In this document: one piece after another, positions 8,136 through 16,140 of the stretch
How the letters are laid out: every line of letters starts with the position of its first letter
Position numbering within the stretch: position 1 is the first letter of the stretch
Source: Pueribacillus sp041725775
GTDB taxonomy: Bacteria > Bacillota > Bacilli > Bacillales > UBA6769
Direction of reading: 5' to 3'
Assembly (NCBI RefSeq): GCF_041725775.1
Contig: NZ_JBEUEL010000001.1
Location: 62,001-126,000, forward strand
Length of the DNA stretch: 64,000 nt
The notes under the pieces: model-generated
What the model was told of the DNA's origin: nothing
Database searches by the model: none
Seen by the model: only the letters and a program-made list of their open reading frames with translations
Position numbers and translations under genes: made by a program

Positions 8136-9470
8136 ATGTTGGAAATTGGTTTATTTCAAAAACAGACAACAAAGCTCGTCATGACGACTGAACTCCGTCA
8201 AGCGATTTCGATTTTACAATACTCGAACACTGAATTACTCGATTTCTTGAAAGAAGAAGCGTTAGAAAATCCGTTATTAGAATTAAAAGAAGATAAATCT
8301 GACGACGGAGCGTTGTATTACCAGAGCTATTCAAATGGATCGTCATCGCACGATTCAGACAATGAAAACGATAATCCTGTCGATTATTTTCATAATAAAG
8401 AAGAAAATTTACAAGCTTATTTGCTAAAACAAGCGCACGAGTTGTCTTTTCCTAAGCATGAGCGAGGAATCGTCGTGTTTTTAATTGAAAACCTTGACGA
8501 TGCAGGATACTTAACGATTTCGCTTGAAGATGCTGCAACAATATTAAAAATAGATGAAGAAGAGGTTGCAGCTGCCTTCGAGTTGTTTCGCCAGTTTGAA
8601 CCGATCGGAATCGGAGCTCGATCATTACAAGAATGTTTGCTTTGGCAACTTGAAAATTTGGAAGAGCGCAGTCCACTAACAGAATGGATTGTGAAGGATG
8701 ATTTGGAACGATTGGCGACCAAAAAGTGGGCAGAACTTGCTAAGAAGTATGATGTCACATTGGCGGACATTCAAGCCTCGGCTGATCTTATACGTATGCT
8801 TGACCCGAAGCCAGGGTCGGCATTTAGCGATGAGACGACGAAATATTTAATTCCTGACGTCACCGTTGAAAGAGGCGATGATGGCTATCGTGTCATCGTC
8901 AACGATTATATGTTGCCGACTGTTCAGTTAAATCGCCAGTATCAATACATGTTATCACAAACAGGAAAAGACGAGGCACAGAAATATATGCATGAAAAAC
9001 ATAGTAAAGTGCTTTGGCTCATTCGTAGTATTGAACAACGTAGACTTACGCTACAAATGCTGACAGAGGCCATTGTAGAAAAGCAAACGGATTTTCTTGA
9101 AAAAGGGTTAGCCTATTTAAAACCTATGACGTTAAAAGAAGTTGCCGAGCAGATTGGGGTGCATGAATCTACAGTGAGCCGTGCTGTAAGACAAAAAGTG
9201 ATCCAAACCCCGAAAGGTATTTTTGAATTAAAAGATATGTTTACATCAAAAATTCAATCTTCCGATGGAAGCGGAGCTTCTTCAACCGCGGTCAAACACG
9301 CAATCGTGAAACTAATTGAATCAGAAAACAAACAAAAACCGTTATCAGACCAAAAGATTTCGGATCTTTTAAAAGAACGTGAAGGGATAGCGATTTCAAG
9401 AAGAACGGTAGCAAAGTACCGTGAAGAGTTGCACATCCCATCATCCGCAAAACGAAAGCGTTTCCAATAG
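8136..9470 (+). CDS. rpoN: RNA polymerase sigma-54 factor
   Basis: Sigma-54 (SigL in Bacillus) directs transcription at -24/-12 promoters that need enhancer-binding ATPases. N-terminal activator-interacting region: LVMTTELRQAISILQYSNTE with LENPLLEL. Core-binding domain in the middle. HTH at LKEVAEQIGVHESTVSRAVRQK. RpoN box near the C-terminus: SRRTVAKYREELHIPSS. AAGGAGGG (8121-8128) is seven bases before the ATG at 8136; GTG 8130 and ATG 8133 are too close to it. About 444 residues, normal length. It sits upstream of the glycolytic operon, and a small redox protein follows after 15 bases. Confidence 0.95.
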   Translation: MLEIGLFQKQTTKLVMTTELRQAISILQYSNTELLDFLKEEALENPLLELKEDKSDDGALYYQSYSNGSSSHDSDNENDNPVDYFHNKEENLQAYLLKQAHELSFPKHERGIVVFLIENLDDAGYLTISLEDAATILKIDEEEVAAAFELFRQFEPIGIGARSLQECLLWQLENLEERSPLTEWIVKDDLERLATKKWAELAKKYDVTLADIQASADLIRMLDPKPGSAFSDETTKYLIPDVTVERGDDGYRVIVNDYMLPTVQLNRQYQYMLSQTGKDEAQKYMHEKHSKVLWLIRSIEQRRLTLQMLTEAIVEKQTDFLEKGLAYLKPMTLKEVAEQIGVHESTVSRAVRQKVIQTPKGIFELKDMFTSKIQSSDGSGASSTAVKHAIVKLIESENKQKPLSDQKISDLLKEREGIAISRRTVAKYREELHIPSSAKRKRFQ

Positions 9471-9485
9471 AAAGGATAAAATGAA

Positions 9486-9737
9486 ATGACTGATGTTACA
9501 TTATATACGAAAAACAATTGCCCATTATGTGATGATGCAGAAGAAGCGTTAAGAGCACTTGAAAAAAAGTGGGAGCTTTCTATTAAAAAAATGAACATTT
9601 ACGAAAACGATGCATTGTTGGAGCGATACCACCTTCGTATTCCTGTCGTCAAAGTAAACGGTGAGGTCATTGTGGAAGGCATCGTTGATGAGCACAATTT
9701 GAACGAAGCTTTTGAAAAAATGTTTCAAAATAAATGA
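9486..9737 (+). CDS. Glutaredoxin-like (DUF836) protein
   Basis: 83-residue thioredoxin-fold protein with an N-terminal redox motif NNCPLCDDA (CPLC) and the cis-Pro loop RIPVVKVNGE, matching the small glutaredoxin/DUF836 family. It presumably reduces or senses thiols in the cytoplasm; the partner is unknown. It starts 15 bases after rpoN with a weak RBS (AAAGGATAAAATGA) and is followed by an intrinsic terminator, so it is probably co-transcribed with rpoN. Confidence 0.85.
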   Translation: MTDVTLYTKNNCPLCDDAEEALRALEKKWELSIKKMNIYENDALLERYHLRIPVVKVNGEVIVEGIVDEHNLNEAFEKMFQNK

Positions 9738-9745
9738 AGGATTGG

Positions 9746-9776
9746 AAGCTTACCGCTTAAGGTAAGCTTATATTTT
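9746..9776 (+). terminator. Terminator after the glutaredoxin-like gene
   Basis: AAGCTTACC and GGTAAGCTT form a perfect 9-bp stem with loop GCTTAA, followed by ATATTTTTG. Confidence 0.85.
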
Positions 9777-9854
9777 TGTGTGCGTCTATTTACGAGTCTA
9801 AATCTATTTGTCAAAGCGAGGTGGGATGTTCGGAATTTCTCACAGATTTCACAG

Positions 9855-9884
9855 TTGCGAAATAGAATTTAATAACCGTATAAT
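9855..9884 (+). promoter_or_regulatory. Candidate promoter of the glycolytic operon
   Basis: TTGCGA (9855-9860), an 18-base spacer and a perfect TATAAT (9879-9884) about 165 bases before the pgk start. It is the only good sigma-A type match in the gap between the upstream terminator and pgk. Confidence 0.6.
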
Positions 9885-9935
9885 AAGAAGCAGTGTAAAC
9901 GATGAAAAATGTCGTTTTTCAAAGAATAATAAAGG

Positions 9936-9954
9936 CACAGTTTTACAAACTGTG
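9936..9954. promoter_or_regulatory. Palindrome in the pgk leader (candidate operator)
   Basis: CACAGTTT-TAC-AAACTGTG, a perfect 8-bp dyad with a 3-base centre, about 50 bases downstream of the TATAAT box. There is no T-run after it, so it is not a terminator. It could be an operator for a regulator of the pgk operon; no known regulator is identified. Confidence 0.4.
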
Positions 9955-10049
9955 ACAATCCTGCATGTAAATCTCATTGAATTTGTGGTATGAATAGTGA
10001 AGGGATTTCATGTCACTACTGGTTTAGGTCAATAGAGGGGGTACGTTTT

Positions 10050-11234
10050 TTGAATAAGAAAACGCTGCATGATATGAATTGGAAAGGGAAAAAAGTCTTT
10101 TGTCGCGTCGATTTTAACGTTCCAATGGAAAAGGGATCAATTACTGATGATACGAGAATAACAGCTTCTTTGCCGACGATTACATATTTGTGTGAACAAG
10201 GCGCGAAATTAATTTTGGCGAGCCACCTCGGCCGTCCTAAAGGGAAAATAGTTGAAGAGTTACGTCTTGATGCTGTCGCTAAAAGAGTTGGGGAATTAAC
10301 GGGGCGTCGCGTTACTAAAGTGAATGAAGTGTATGGAGCCCAAGTAGATGAAGCAACTTCTAACTTGTCAGAAGGCGAAATCGTCATGCTAGAAAACGTT
10401 CGCTTCCATCCAGGTGAAGAAAAAAACTCGCCTGAACTCGTAGAGCAATTCGCAAATATGGCTGATATTTATGTAAACGACGCTTTTGGTGTTGCCCATC
10501 GGGCGCACGCATCAACTGCAGGTGTTGCAGAGCGACTCCCAGCGATCGCTGGTTTTTTAATGGAGAAAGAAATCGATGCGTTAAGCAAAGCATTAACAAA
10601 TCCAGATCGACCATTTACTGCGATTATCGGTGGAGCAAAAGTGAAAGATAAAATTAACGTCATCGACCATTTACTCGATATTGTTGACAATTTAATTATC
10701 GGTGGCGGTCTGGCCAATACATTTATGAAAGCACAAGGGCTTCAAATTGGAGATTCACTATTTGAAGAAGATAAAATTGAATTGGCTGCAAATTTGCTTG
10801 AAAAGGCAAAAAGCAAACAAGTGTCGTTTTATATGCCTGAAGACGTTGTTGTTGCTGACGCATTTAGCAACGATGCAAATACAAAAGCTGTCTCCATTCA
10901 AAACATTCCTGATGGTTGGCAAGCACTTGATATCGGTCCAAAAACGGGAGCTATTTACCGTGACGTCGTCTTAAAATCGAAGCTTGCCGTCTGGAATGGC
11001 CCAATGGGTGTATTTGAAATGGACGCGTTTGCTGAAGGTTCAAAAGCAGTCGCGGAAGCATTAAAAGATGCAACTGAGACGTATACAATCGTCGGCGGTG
11101 GCGACTCCGCTGCAGCGATTGAGAAGTTTGGATATACCGCACACATTGATCACATTTCAACCGGTGGCGGTGCATCATTAGAATTTATGGAAGGTAAAGA
11201 ACTTCCAGGCGTAAAAGCACTTGATGATAAGTAA
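10050..11234 (+). CDS. pgk: Phosphoglycerate kinase
   Basis: Catalyses 1,3-bisphosphoglycerate + ADP to 3-phosphoglycerate + ATP. N-terminal substrate-binding VDFNVPM and LASHLGRPKG, and the C-terminal nucleotide-binding GGGDSAAAIEKFG and STGGGASLEFMEG are present. The TTG at 10050 is chosen over upstream in-frame starts because AGAGGGGG (10034-10041) is eight bases away and the resulting 394 residues equal the usual length. First gene of pgk-tpiA-gpmI-eno. In B. subtilis this operon begins with cggR-gapA; both are absent here. Confidence 0.97.
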   Translation: MNKKTLHDMNWKGKKVFCRVDFNVPMEKGSITDDTRITASLPTITYLCEQGAKLILASHLGRPKGKIVEELRLDAVAKRVGELTGRRVTKVNEVYGAQVDEATSNLSEGEIVMLENVRFHPGEEKNSPELVEQFANMADIYVNDAFGVAHRAHASTAGVAERLPAIAGFLMEKEIDALSKALTNPDRPFTAIIGGAKVKDKINVIDHLLDIVDNLIIGGGLANTFMKAQGLQIGDSLFEEDKIELAANLLEKAKSKQVSFYMPEDVVVADAFSNDANTKAVSIQNIPDGWQALDIGPKTGAIYRDVVLKSKLAVWNGPMGVFEMDAFAEGSKAVAEALKDATETYTIVGGGDSAAAIEKFGYTAHIDHISTGGGASLEFMEGKELPGVKALDDK

Positions 11235-11274
11235 GGTAGGACAACGTATAAATGAACAAAAGAAGGTGAAAGTC

Positions 11275-12045
11275 GTGCGAAAACCGATAATTGCCGGAAA
11301 TTGGAAAATGAATAAAACAGTTGAGGAAGCAAAACATTTCGCAAATGAAGTAAAAATAGCGATTCCTTCTCCAAACGAAGTAGATGTGGTCATATGTGCA
11401 CCAGCACTAGCGTTATCCACGCTTGTTGAAGAGGCGGATGGAACTGATTTGAACATTGGAGCACAGACGATGCACTGGGAGAAAGAAGGAGCATTTACAG
11501 GAGAAATTAGCCCATATCAACTGCAAGCACTCGGTGTGGATTATGTGATTATCGGTCATTCCGAGCGGAGAGAAATGTTTGCGGAGACGGATGAGACTGT
11601 AAATAAAAAAGTAAAAGCGGCGTTTGAATATAGACTTACGCCGATTGTTTGTGTCGGAGAAACGCTCGAAGAGCGAAAAGCTGGGGATACAGAAGCTGTG
11701 ATTCGTAAATCAATTGAACGAGCCTTTTCCGGTGTATCACAATCAGATGTAGAAAAGGCTGTTATTGCATATGAGCCAATTTGGGCGATCGGAACGGGAG
11801 AGAGTGCGTCACCAGTTGAAGCGAATGCTGTTTGTCAGTTTATTCGCAACGTTATAAAAGAAAATGTTTCGGAAGGTGTAGCAAACCGAGTTCGCATTCA
11901 ATATGGTGGGAGTGTGAATGAAAACAATATCGATGATTATTTAGCTGAATCGGATATTGACGGTGCGCTCGTAGGTGGTGCAAGTTTACAAGCACTCCAA
12001 TTTTTACATTTGTTAGGAGCTGTGCAACGTGTCAATAACTACTAA
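11275..12045 (+). CDS. tpiA: Triosephosphate isomerase
   Basis: Interconverts dihydroxyacetone phosphate and glyceraldehyde 3-phosphate. Catalytic residues are visible: Lys in AGNWKMNKT, His in IIGHSERREMF and Glu in AYEPIWAIGTG, and the phosphate loops YGGSVN and GALVGGASL. GTG at 11275 has AGAAGGTGA upstream and gives 256 residues. The C-terminal tail (after GGASLQA) differs from the usual FLQLLE ending because it runs into the overlapping gpmI start. Overlaps gpmI by 17 bases. Confidence 0.96.
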   Translation: MRKPIIAGNWKMNKTVEEAKHFANEVKIAIPSPNEVDVVICAPALALSTLVEEADGTDLNIGAQTMHWEKEGAFTGEISPYQLQALGVDYVIIGHSERREMFAETDETVNKKVKAAFEYRLTPIVCVGETLEERKAGDTEAVIRKSIERAFSGVSQSDVEKAVIAYEPIWAIGTGESASPVEANAVCQFIRNVIKENVSEGVANRVRIQYGGSVNENNIDDYLAESDIDGALVGGASLQALQFLHLLGAVQRVNNY

Positions 12046-13570
12046 ACAACCTGTTGCCCTCATTATTTTAGACGGATTTGCATTACGTGATGAGGTTAAA
12101 GGGAATGCTGTTAAACAAGCGCATAAACCAAATATTGATCGGTATTGGAATGAATATCCGCATACGACATTAACCGCTTGTGGTGAAGCAGTCGGCTTGC
12201 CCGACGGTCAAATGGGAAATTCAGAAGTCGGTCATTTGAACATTGGGGCAGGGCGTATCGTGTACCAAAGCTTAACGAGAATTAATGTGGCGATTCGTGA
12301 CGGAGAATTTTTTAACAATGCAGCGTTTTTAAATGCAACGAAGCACGTTAAGAAAAACCGGACAAGTTTGCACTTATTCGGTTTACTTTCCGACGGTGGC
12401 ATCCATAGTCATATTGACCATATGTTTGCTCTACTTCAATTAGCGAAAGACGAAGGTGTTGAACGGGTATACGTCCATGCATTTTTAGACGGGCGTGATG
12501 TTCCGCCGAAGTCAGCTATCGAATATGTTGAACAGCTCCAAGAAAAATTTGCAGAAGTTGGTATTGGTGAATTAGCGACTTTGTCTGGGCGTTATTATGC
12601 GATGGACCGGGACCGGCGTTGGGATCGCGTTGAGAAAGCATATCGTGCAATCGTATATGGTGAAGGTGAAAACGCTTTTGACCCAGTTAAAGCGATTGAA
12701 GATGCATATGCCGGCGGAGTAACGGATGAATTTATGTTGCCGACTGTGATGACGAATACAGATGGAACACCAATTTCGACAGTGAGTGACGGAGATGCGA
12801 TCGTGTTTGCGAATTTTCGCCCTGACCGTGCGATTCAACTTTCGCAAGTGTTTACGAATGAATCGTTTTTAGAATTTGAACGCGGTGATAAGTTCCCATA
12901 TGATCTTCATTACGTCTGTATGACACATTATAGTGATACCGTTCAAGGGGAGATTGCATTTAACACGCTCGATTTAAAAAATACGTTAGGTGAAGTCGTG
13001 TCGGAAGCAGGTCTCACTCAGCTTCGCATTGCAGAAACAGAAAAGTATCCGCACGTGACATTCTTTTTTAGTGGTGGCAGAGAAGAAACGTTTCAAGGCG
13101 AAAAACGGATACTCATCGATTCACCGAAAGTAGCTACGTACGATTTAAAACCTGAAATGAGTGCATATGAAGTAACAGATGCACTGCTCGCTGAACTAGA
13201 TGCAGATCGATTTGATGTCATTATTTTAAACTTTGCTAATCCAGATATGGTCGGGCATTCAGGTATGCTTGAGCCAACGATTAAAGCGGTTGAAGCTGTT
13301 GATGAGTGTCTCGGAAAAATTGTTGATCGTATCATTGATAAAGGTGGAGTTGCAGTTATATCCGCTGACCACGGAAATTCAGACGAAGTGATTACACTTG
13401 ACGGCAAACCGATGACAGCTCATACGACGAATCCTGTCCCTGTCATCGTTACGAAAAAAGGGATCGAACTCCGTGATGGAGGAATTCTCGCTGATCTTTC
13501 TCCGACATTGCTTGACTTATTGCAAGTACAAAAACCTGCTGAAATGACCGGAAATTCTTTAATAAAATAA
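12029..13570 (+). CDS. gpmI: Cofactor-independent phosphoglycerate mutase
   Basis: Mn-dependent phosphoglycerate mutase converting 3- to 2-phosphoglycerate. Of the alkaline phosphatase superfamily: ILDGFAL (metal Asp), nucleophile Ser65 in MGNSEVGHLNIGAGR, DGRDVPP, FANFRPDRA, and metal ligands in SADHGNSDE and HTTNPVP. 513 residues, normal. GTG at 12029 inside the tpiA end, with AGGAGC eight bases upstream, indicates translational coupling. In sporeformers the Mn dependence makes this enzyme pH-sensitive during forespore maturation. Confidence 0.97.
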   Translation: MSITTKQPVALIILDGFALRDEVKGNAVKQAHKPNIDRYWNEYPHTTLTACGEAVGLPDGQMGNSEVGHLNIGAGRIVYQSLTRINVAIRDGEFFNNAAFLNATKHVKKNRTSLHLFGLLSDGGIHSHIDHMFALLQLAKDEGVERVYVHAFLDGRDVPPKSAIEYVEQLQEKFAEVGIGELATLSGRYYAMDRDRRWDRVEKAYRAIVYGEGENAFDPVKAIEDAYAGGVTDEFMLPTVMTNTDGTPISTVSDGDAIVFANFRPDRAIQLSQVFTNESFLEFERGDKFPYDLHYVCMTHYSDTVQGEIAFNTLDLKNTLGEVVSEAGLTQLRIAETEKYPHVTFFFSGGREETFQGEKRILIDSPKVATYDLKPEMSAYEVTDALLAELDADRFDVIILNFANPDMVGHSGMLEPTIKAVEAVDECLGKIVDRIIDKGGVAVISADHGNSDEVITLDGKPMTAHTTNPVPVIVTKKGIELRDGGILADLSPTLLDLLQVQKPAEMTGNSLIK

Positions 13571-13589
13571 AATTATTGGAGTGATATCG

Positions 13590-14876
13590 ATGTCAATCAT
13601 TGTAGATGTGTATGGTCGTGAAGTGATCGACTCACGTGGGAACCCAACTGTAGAGGTGGAAGTAATTTTAGAATCTGGAGCCATCGGAAGAGCGCTCGTT
13701 CCGAGCGGAGCTTCGACTGGTGAATATGAAGCGGTTGAACTTCGAGATGGGGACAACGATCGTTACCTTGGGAAAGGTGTTTTAAAAGCTGTTGAAAACG
13801 TAAATGAAGTGATTGCGCCTGCACTTGTCGGCCTTGACGGTTTAGATCAGCTTGGCGTAGACGAAACATTGTTAGAACTTGATGGCACGAACAATAAAGC
13901 CAAACTTGGTGCAAATGCAATTCTCGGTGTATCCATGGCAACCGCTCGTGCAGCTGCAGATGTACTCGGCATCCCGCTTTACATGTATTTAGGTGGTTTT
14001 AATGCGAAACAATTGCCCGTTCCAATGATGAATATTTTAAACGGCGGCGAGCATGCGGACAATAACGTTGACATCCAAGAATTTATGATTATGCCGGTTG
14101 CAGCCGAAACGTTTAGTGAAGCGATGCGATGCGGAGTTGAAATTTTCCATTCATTGAAAGCTGTTTTACAAGAAAAAGGTTTAAATACAGCGGTTGGCGA
14201 TGAGGGTGGCTTTGCACCAAATTTATCGTCGAACGAAGAAGCGTTGCAAACGATTATGGAAGCCATCGAAAAAGCGGGATATAAACCGGATGAAGAAGTG
14301 AAACTTGCAATGGATGTCGCTTCTTCAGAAATGTACAAAGACGAAAAATATCATCTAGTTGGTGAAGGGCTTGTAAAAACATCGGAAGAAATGATTGATT
14401 ATTATGAGGAATTGATTTCTAAATACCCCATTGTATCGATTGAAGACGGTCTTGATGAAAACGATTGGGACGGATGGAAAAAGCTAACGGAACGTCTCGG
14501 AGATAAAGTACAGCTCGTCGGTGACGACTTGTTCGTAACGAATACAGAAAAACTATCAGAAGGTATTGAAAAAGGTGTTGGAAACTCCATCTTAATTAAA
14601 GTGAACCAAATCGGTACTTTAACGGAAACGTTCGATGCGATTGAAATGGCAAAACGTGCGGGTTATACGGCTGTTATTTCACACCGTTCAGGTGAAACAG
14701 AAGATAGCACGATTGCCGATATTGCGGTTGCAATGAATGCGGGACAAATTAAAACAGGTGCACCATCCCGTACAGATCGTGTCGCAAAATATAACCAGCT
14801 TTTGCGCATTGAAGATGAACTTGATGCCGTTGGAGAATATGTTGGTCTACGTGCATTTTATAACCTTCATAAATAA
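13590..14876 (+). CDS. eno: Enolase
   Basis: Converts 2-phosphoglycerate to phosphoenolpyruvate; also a degradosome component in Bacillus. Starts MSIIVDVYGREVIDSRGNPT; conserved SGASTGEYEA loop, metal ligands in AMDVASSE, SIEDGLDENDW and VGDDLFVTN, catalytic Lys in LIKVNQIGT and the SHRSGETEDS signature are all present. ATG at 13590 follows TTGGAGTG; the GTG nine bases earlier (13581) is less likely. 428 residues. Last gene of the operon, followed by an intrinsic terminator. Confidence 0.98.
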   Translation: MSIIVDVYGREVIDSRGNPTVEVEVILESGAIGRALVPSGASTGEYEAVELRDGDNDRYLGKGVLKAVENVNEVIAPALVGLDGLDQLGVDETLLELDGTNNKAKLGANAILGVSMATARAAADVLGIPLYMYLGGFNAKQLPVPMMNILNGGEHADNNVDIQEFMIMPVAAETFSEAMRCGVEIFHSLKAVLQEKGLNTAVGDEGGFAPNLSSNEEALQTIMEAIEKAGYKPDEEVKLAMDVASSEMYKDEKYHLVGEGLVKTSEEMIDYYEELISKYPIVSIEDGLDENDWDGWKKLTERLGDKVQLVGDDLFVTNTEKLSEGIEKGVGNSILIKVNQIGTLTETFDAIEMAKRAGYTAVISHRSGETEDSTIADIAVAMNAGQIKTGAPSRTDRVAKYNQLLRIEDELDAVGEYVGLRAFYNLHK

Positions 14877-14884
14877 TTTTTTTC

Positions 14885-14914
14885 GGAGATCGCTGTACAG
14901 CGGTCTCCTTTTTT
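14885..14914 (+). terminator. Terminator of the pgk-eno operon
   Basis: GGAGATCGCTG and CAGCGGTCTCC form a stem (one G-T pair) followed by TTTTTT. Confidence 0.9.
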
Positions 14915-14957
14915 GCTACAGTTAGTAGAAGTAGTCCTGTTAATGGAGGGAAGTTGC

Positions 14958-15191
14958 GTGGGAACGTTTTTTACAGTGTTACTCATAGTCGTTGCGTTAG
15001 CATTAATCGCAATCATTTTATTACAACAAGGTAGAAGTGCGGGATTATCCGGCGCGATTAGCGGTGGCGCTGAACAGCTTTTTGGAAAACAAAAAGCACG
15101 TGGCATCGATGCACTATTACATAGATTGACGATCGTCCTCGCTGTCCTGTTCTTTTTACTGGCAATGGCTGTAGCGTATTTTGTATCATAA
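14958..15191 (+). CDS. secG: Preprotein translocase subunit SecG
   Basis: Small membrane subunit of the SecYEG channel. 77 residues with two membrane helices (FFTVLLIVVALALIAIILLQ and LTIVLAVLFFLLAMAVAYFV) joined by the conserved GRSAGLSGAISGGAEQLFGKQKARG loop region. GTG at 14958 is selected because GGAGGG is seven bases before it and the length fits; longer upstream starts add no conserved sequence. Position before the esterase, rnr and smpB is conserved in Bacillus. Confidence 0.95.
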   Translation: MGTFFTVLLIVVALALIAIILLQQGRSAGLSGAISGGAEQLFGKQKARGIDALLHRLTIVLAVLFFLLAMAVAYFVS

Positions 15192-15205
15192 ATAATGGAT
15201 ATCCT

Positions 15206-15237
15206 AACAGCAGGTTTACTTATCCTGCTGTTTTTTA
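15206..15237 (+). terminator. Terminator after secG
   Basis: AACAGCAGG pairs with CCTGCTGTT across loop TTTACTTAT, followed by a T-run. Confidence 0.88.
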
Positions 15238-15289
15238 TGTGAAATTTTGGGGAAATTATTAGAGAAACAATTTGAGGAGGAGAGGAACA

Positions 15290-16039
15290 TTGCGGATTGT
15301 CCCACCGAAACCATTTACATTTAAAGCTGGAAAACGAGCTGTTCTTTTATTGCATGCATTTACAGGGAATACTGCGGATGTACGAATGCTTGGACGCTAT
15401 TTACAAAAACAAGGGTATACGTGTCATGCCCCGCTTTACAAAGGTCATGGCGTTCCACCTGAAGAACTTGTGAAAACAGGTCCGGAAGATTGGTGGCAAG
15501 ATGTGACGGAAGCGTATCAATTTTTAAAAGAAGAAGGTTATGATGAAATCGCTGTCTGTGGCTTATCGCTTGGAGGGGTTTTTTCACTTAAAATAGGTTA
15601 CACTTTGAATGTAATGGGGATTATTCCAATGTGTGCCCCGACGACATTTAAAAGTGATGAAAGGATGTTTAACCGGCTCGTTAGCTATGCGAAACAATAC
15701 AAACAATTGCAAGGAAAGGGAAAGGACGAAGTCGAAAAAGAAATTGAAGCGTTTCGCGAAACACCGTGGAATACGTTAAATCGACTGCAAGCACTCAATT
15801 TAGATGTAAGAGAAAACCTACATAAGATCACGGTACCAACATTTGTTGTACAAGCTCGACTAGACGAACTTATTCCGATCGAGAGTGCGGACGAAATTTA
15901 CAATACGATCAATTCTGAGAAAAAGGAATTAAAATGGTACGAAGAATCGACACACGTCATTACACATGGAAAAGAAAAAGACCAATTGCATGAAGATGTT
16001 TTTAATTTTCTTGAAAGCCTTGATTGGTCAGTAGAATAA
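15290..16039 (+). CDS. Carboxylesterase (Est30/YvaK type)
   Basis: Alpha/beta hydrolase closely matching the Bacillus/Geobacillus Est30 carboxylesterase, which hydrolyses short-chain esters. Nucleophile Ser in CGLSLGGVFS, Asp in QARLDELIP, His in STHVITHGKE; N-terminal LLLHAFTGNTADVRMLGRYL holds the oxyanion region, where the common HGF is HAF. The TTG at 15290 is chosen because AGGAGGAGAGG precedes it and the protein then starts MRIVPPKPFTFK like its relatives; 249 residues. Between secG and rnr as in Bacillus. Confidence 0.93.
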   Translation: MRIVPPKPFTFKAGKRAVLLLHAFTGNTADVRMLGRYLQKQGYTCHAPLYKGHGVPPEELVKTGPEDWWQDVTEAYQFLKEEGYDEIAVCGLSLGGVFSLKIGYTLNVMGIIPMCAPTTFKSDERMFNRLVSYAKQYKQLQGKGKDEVEKEIEAFRETPWNTLNRLQALNLDVRENLHKITVPTFVVQARLDELIPIESADEIYNTINSEKKELKWYEESTHVITHGKEKDQLHEDVFNFLESLDWSVE

Positions 16040-16140
16040 AGAGAGACATCAATCTGTTGAGTCACGACGTTGTTCTTGTTTGATTATGCCAGTTTAACAT
16101 AATTAATTGGCGTTTATTGAAGTGAAAAGGAGGGAGAAAC

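Noticed and set aside
9808..9993. 61-codon open frame before pgk
   Set aside because: It covers the promoter and palindrome region, has no homology that I can see and no good RBS.
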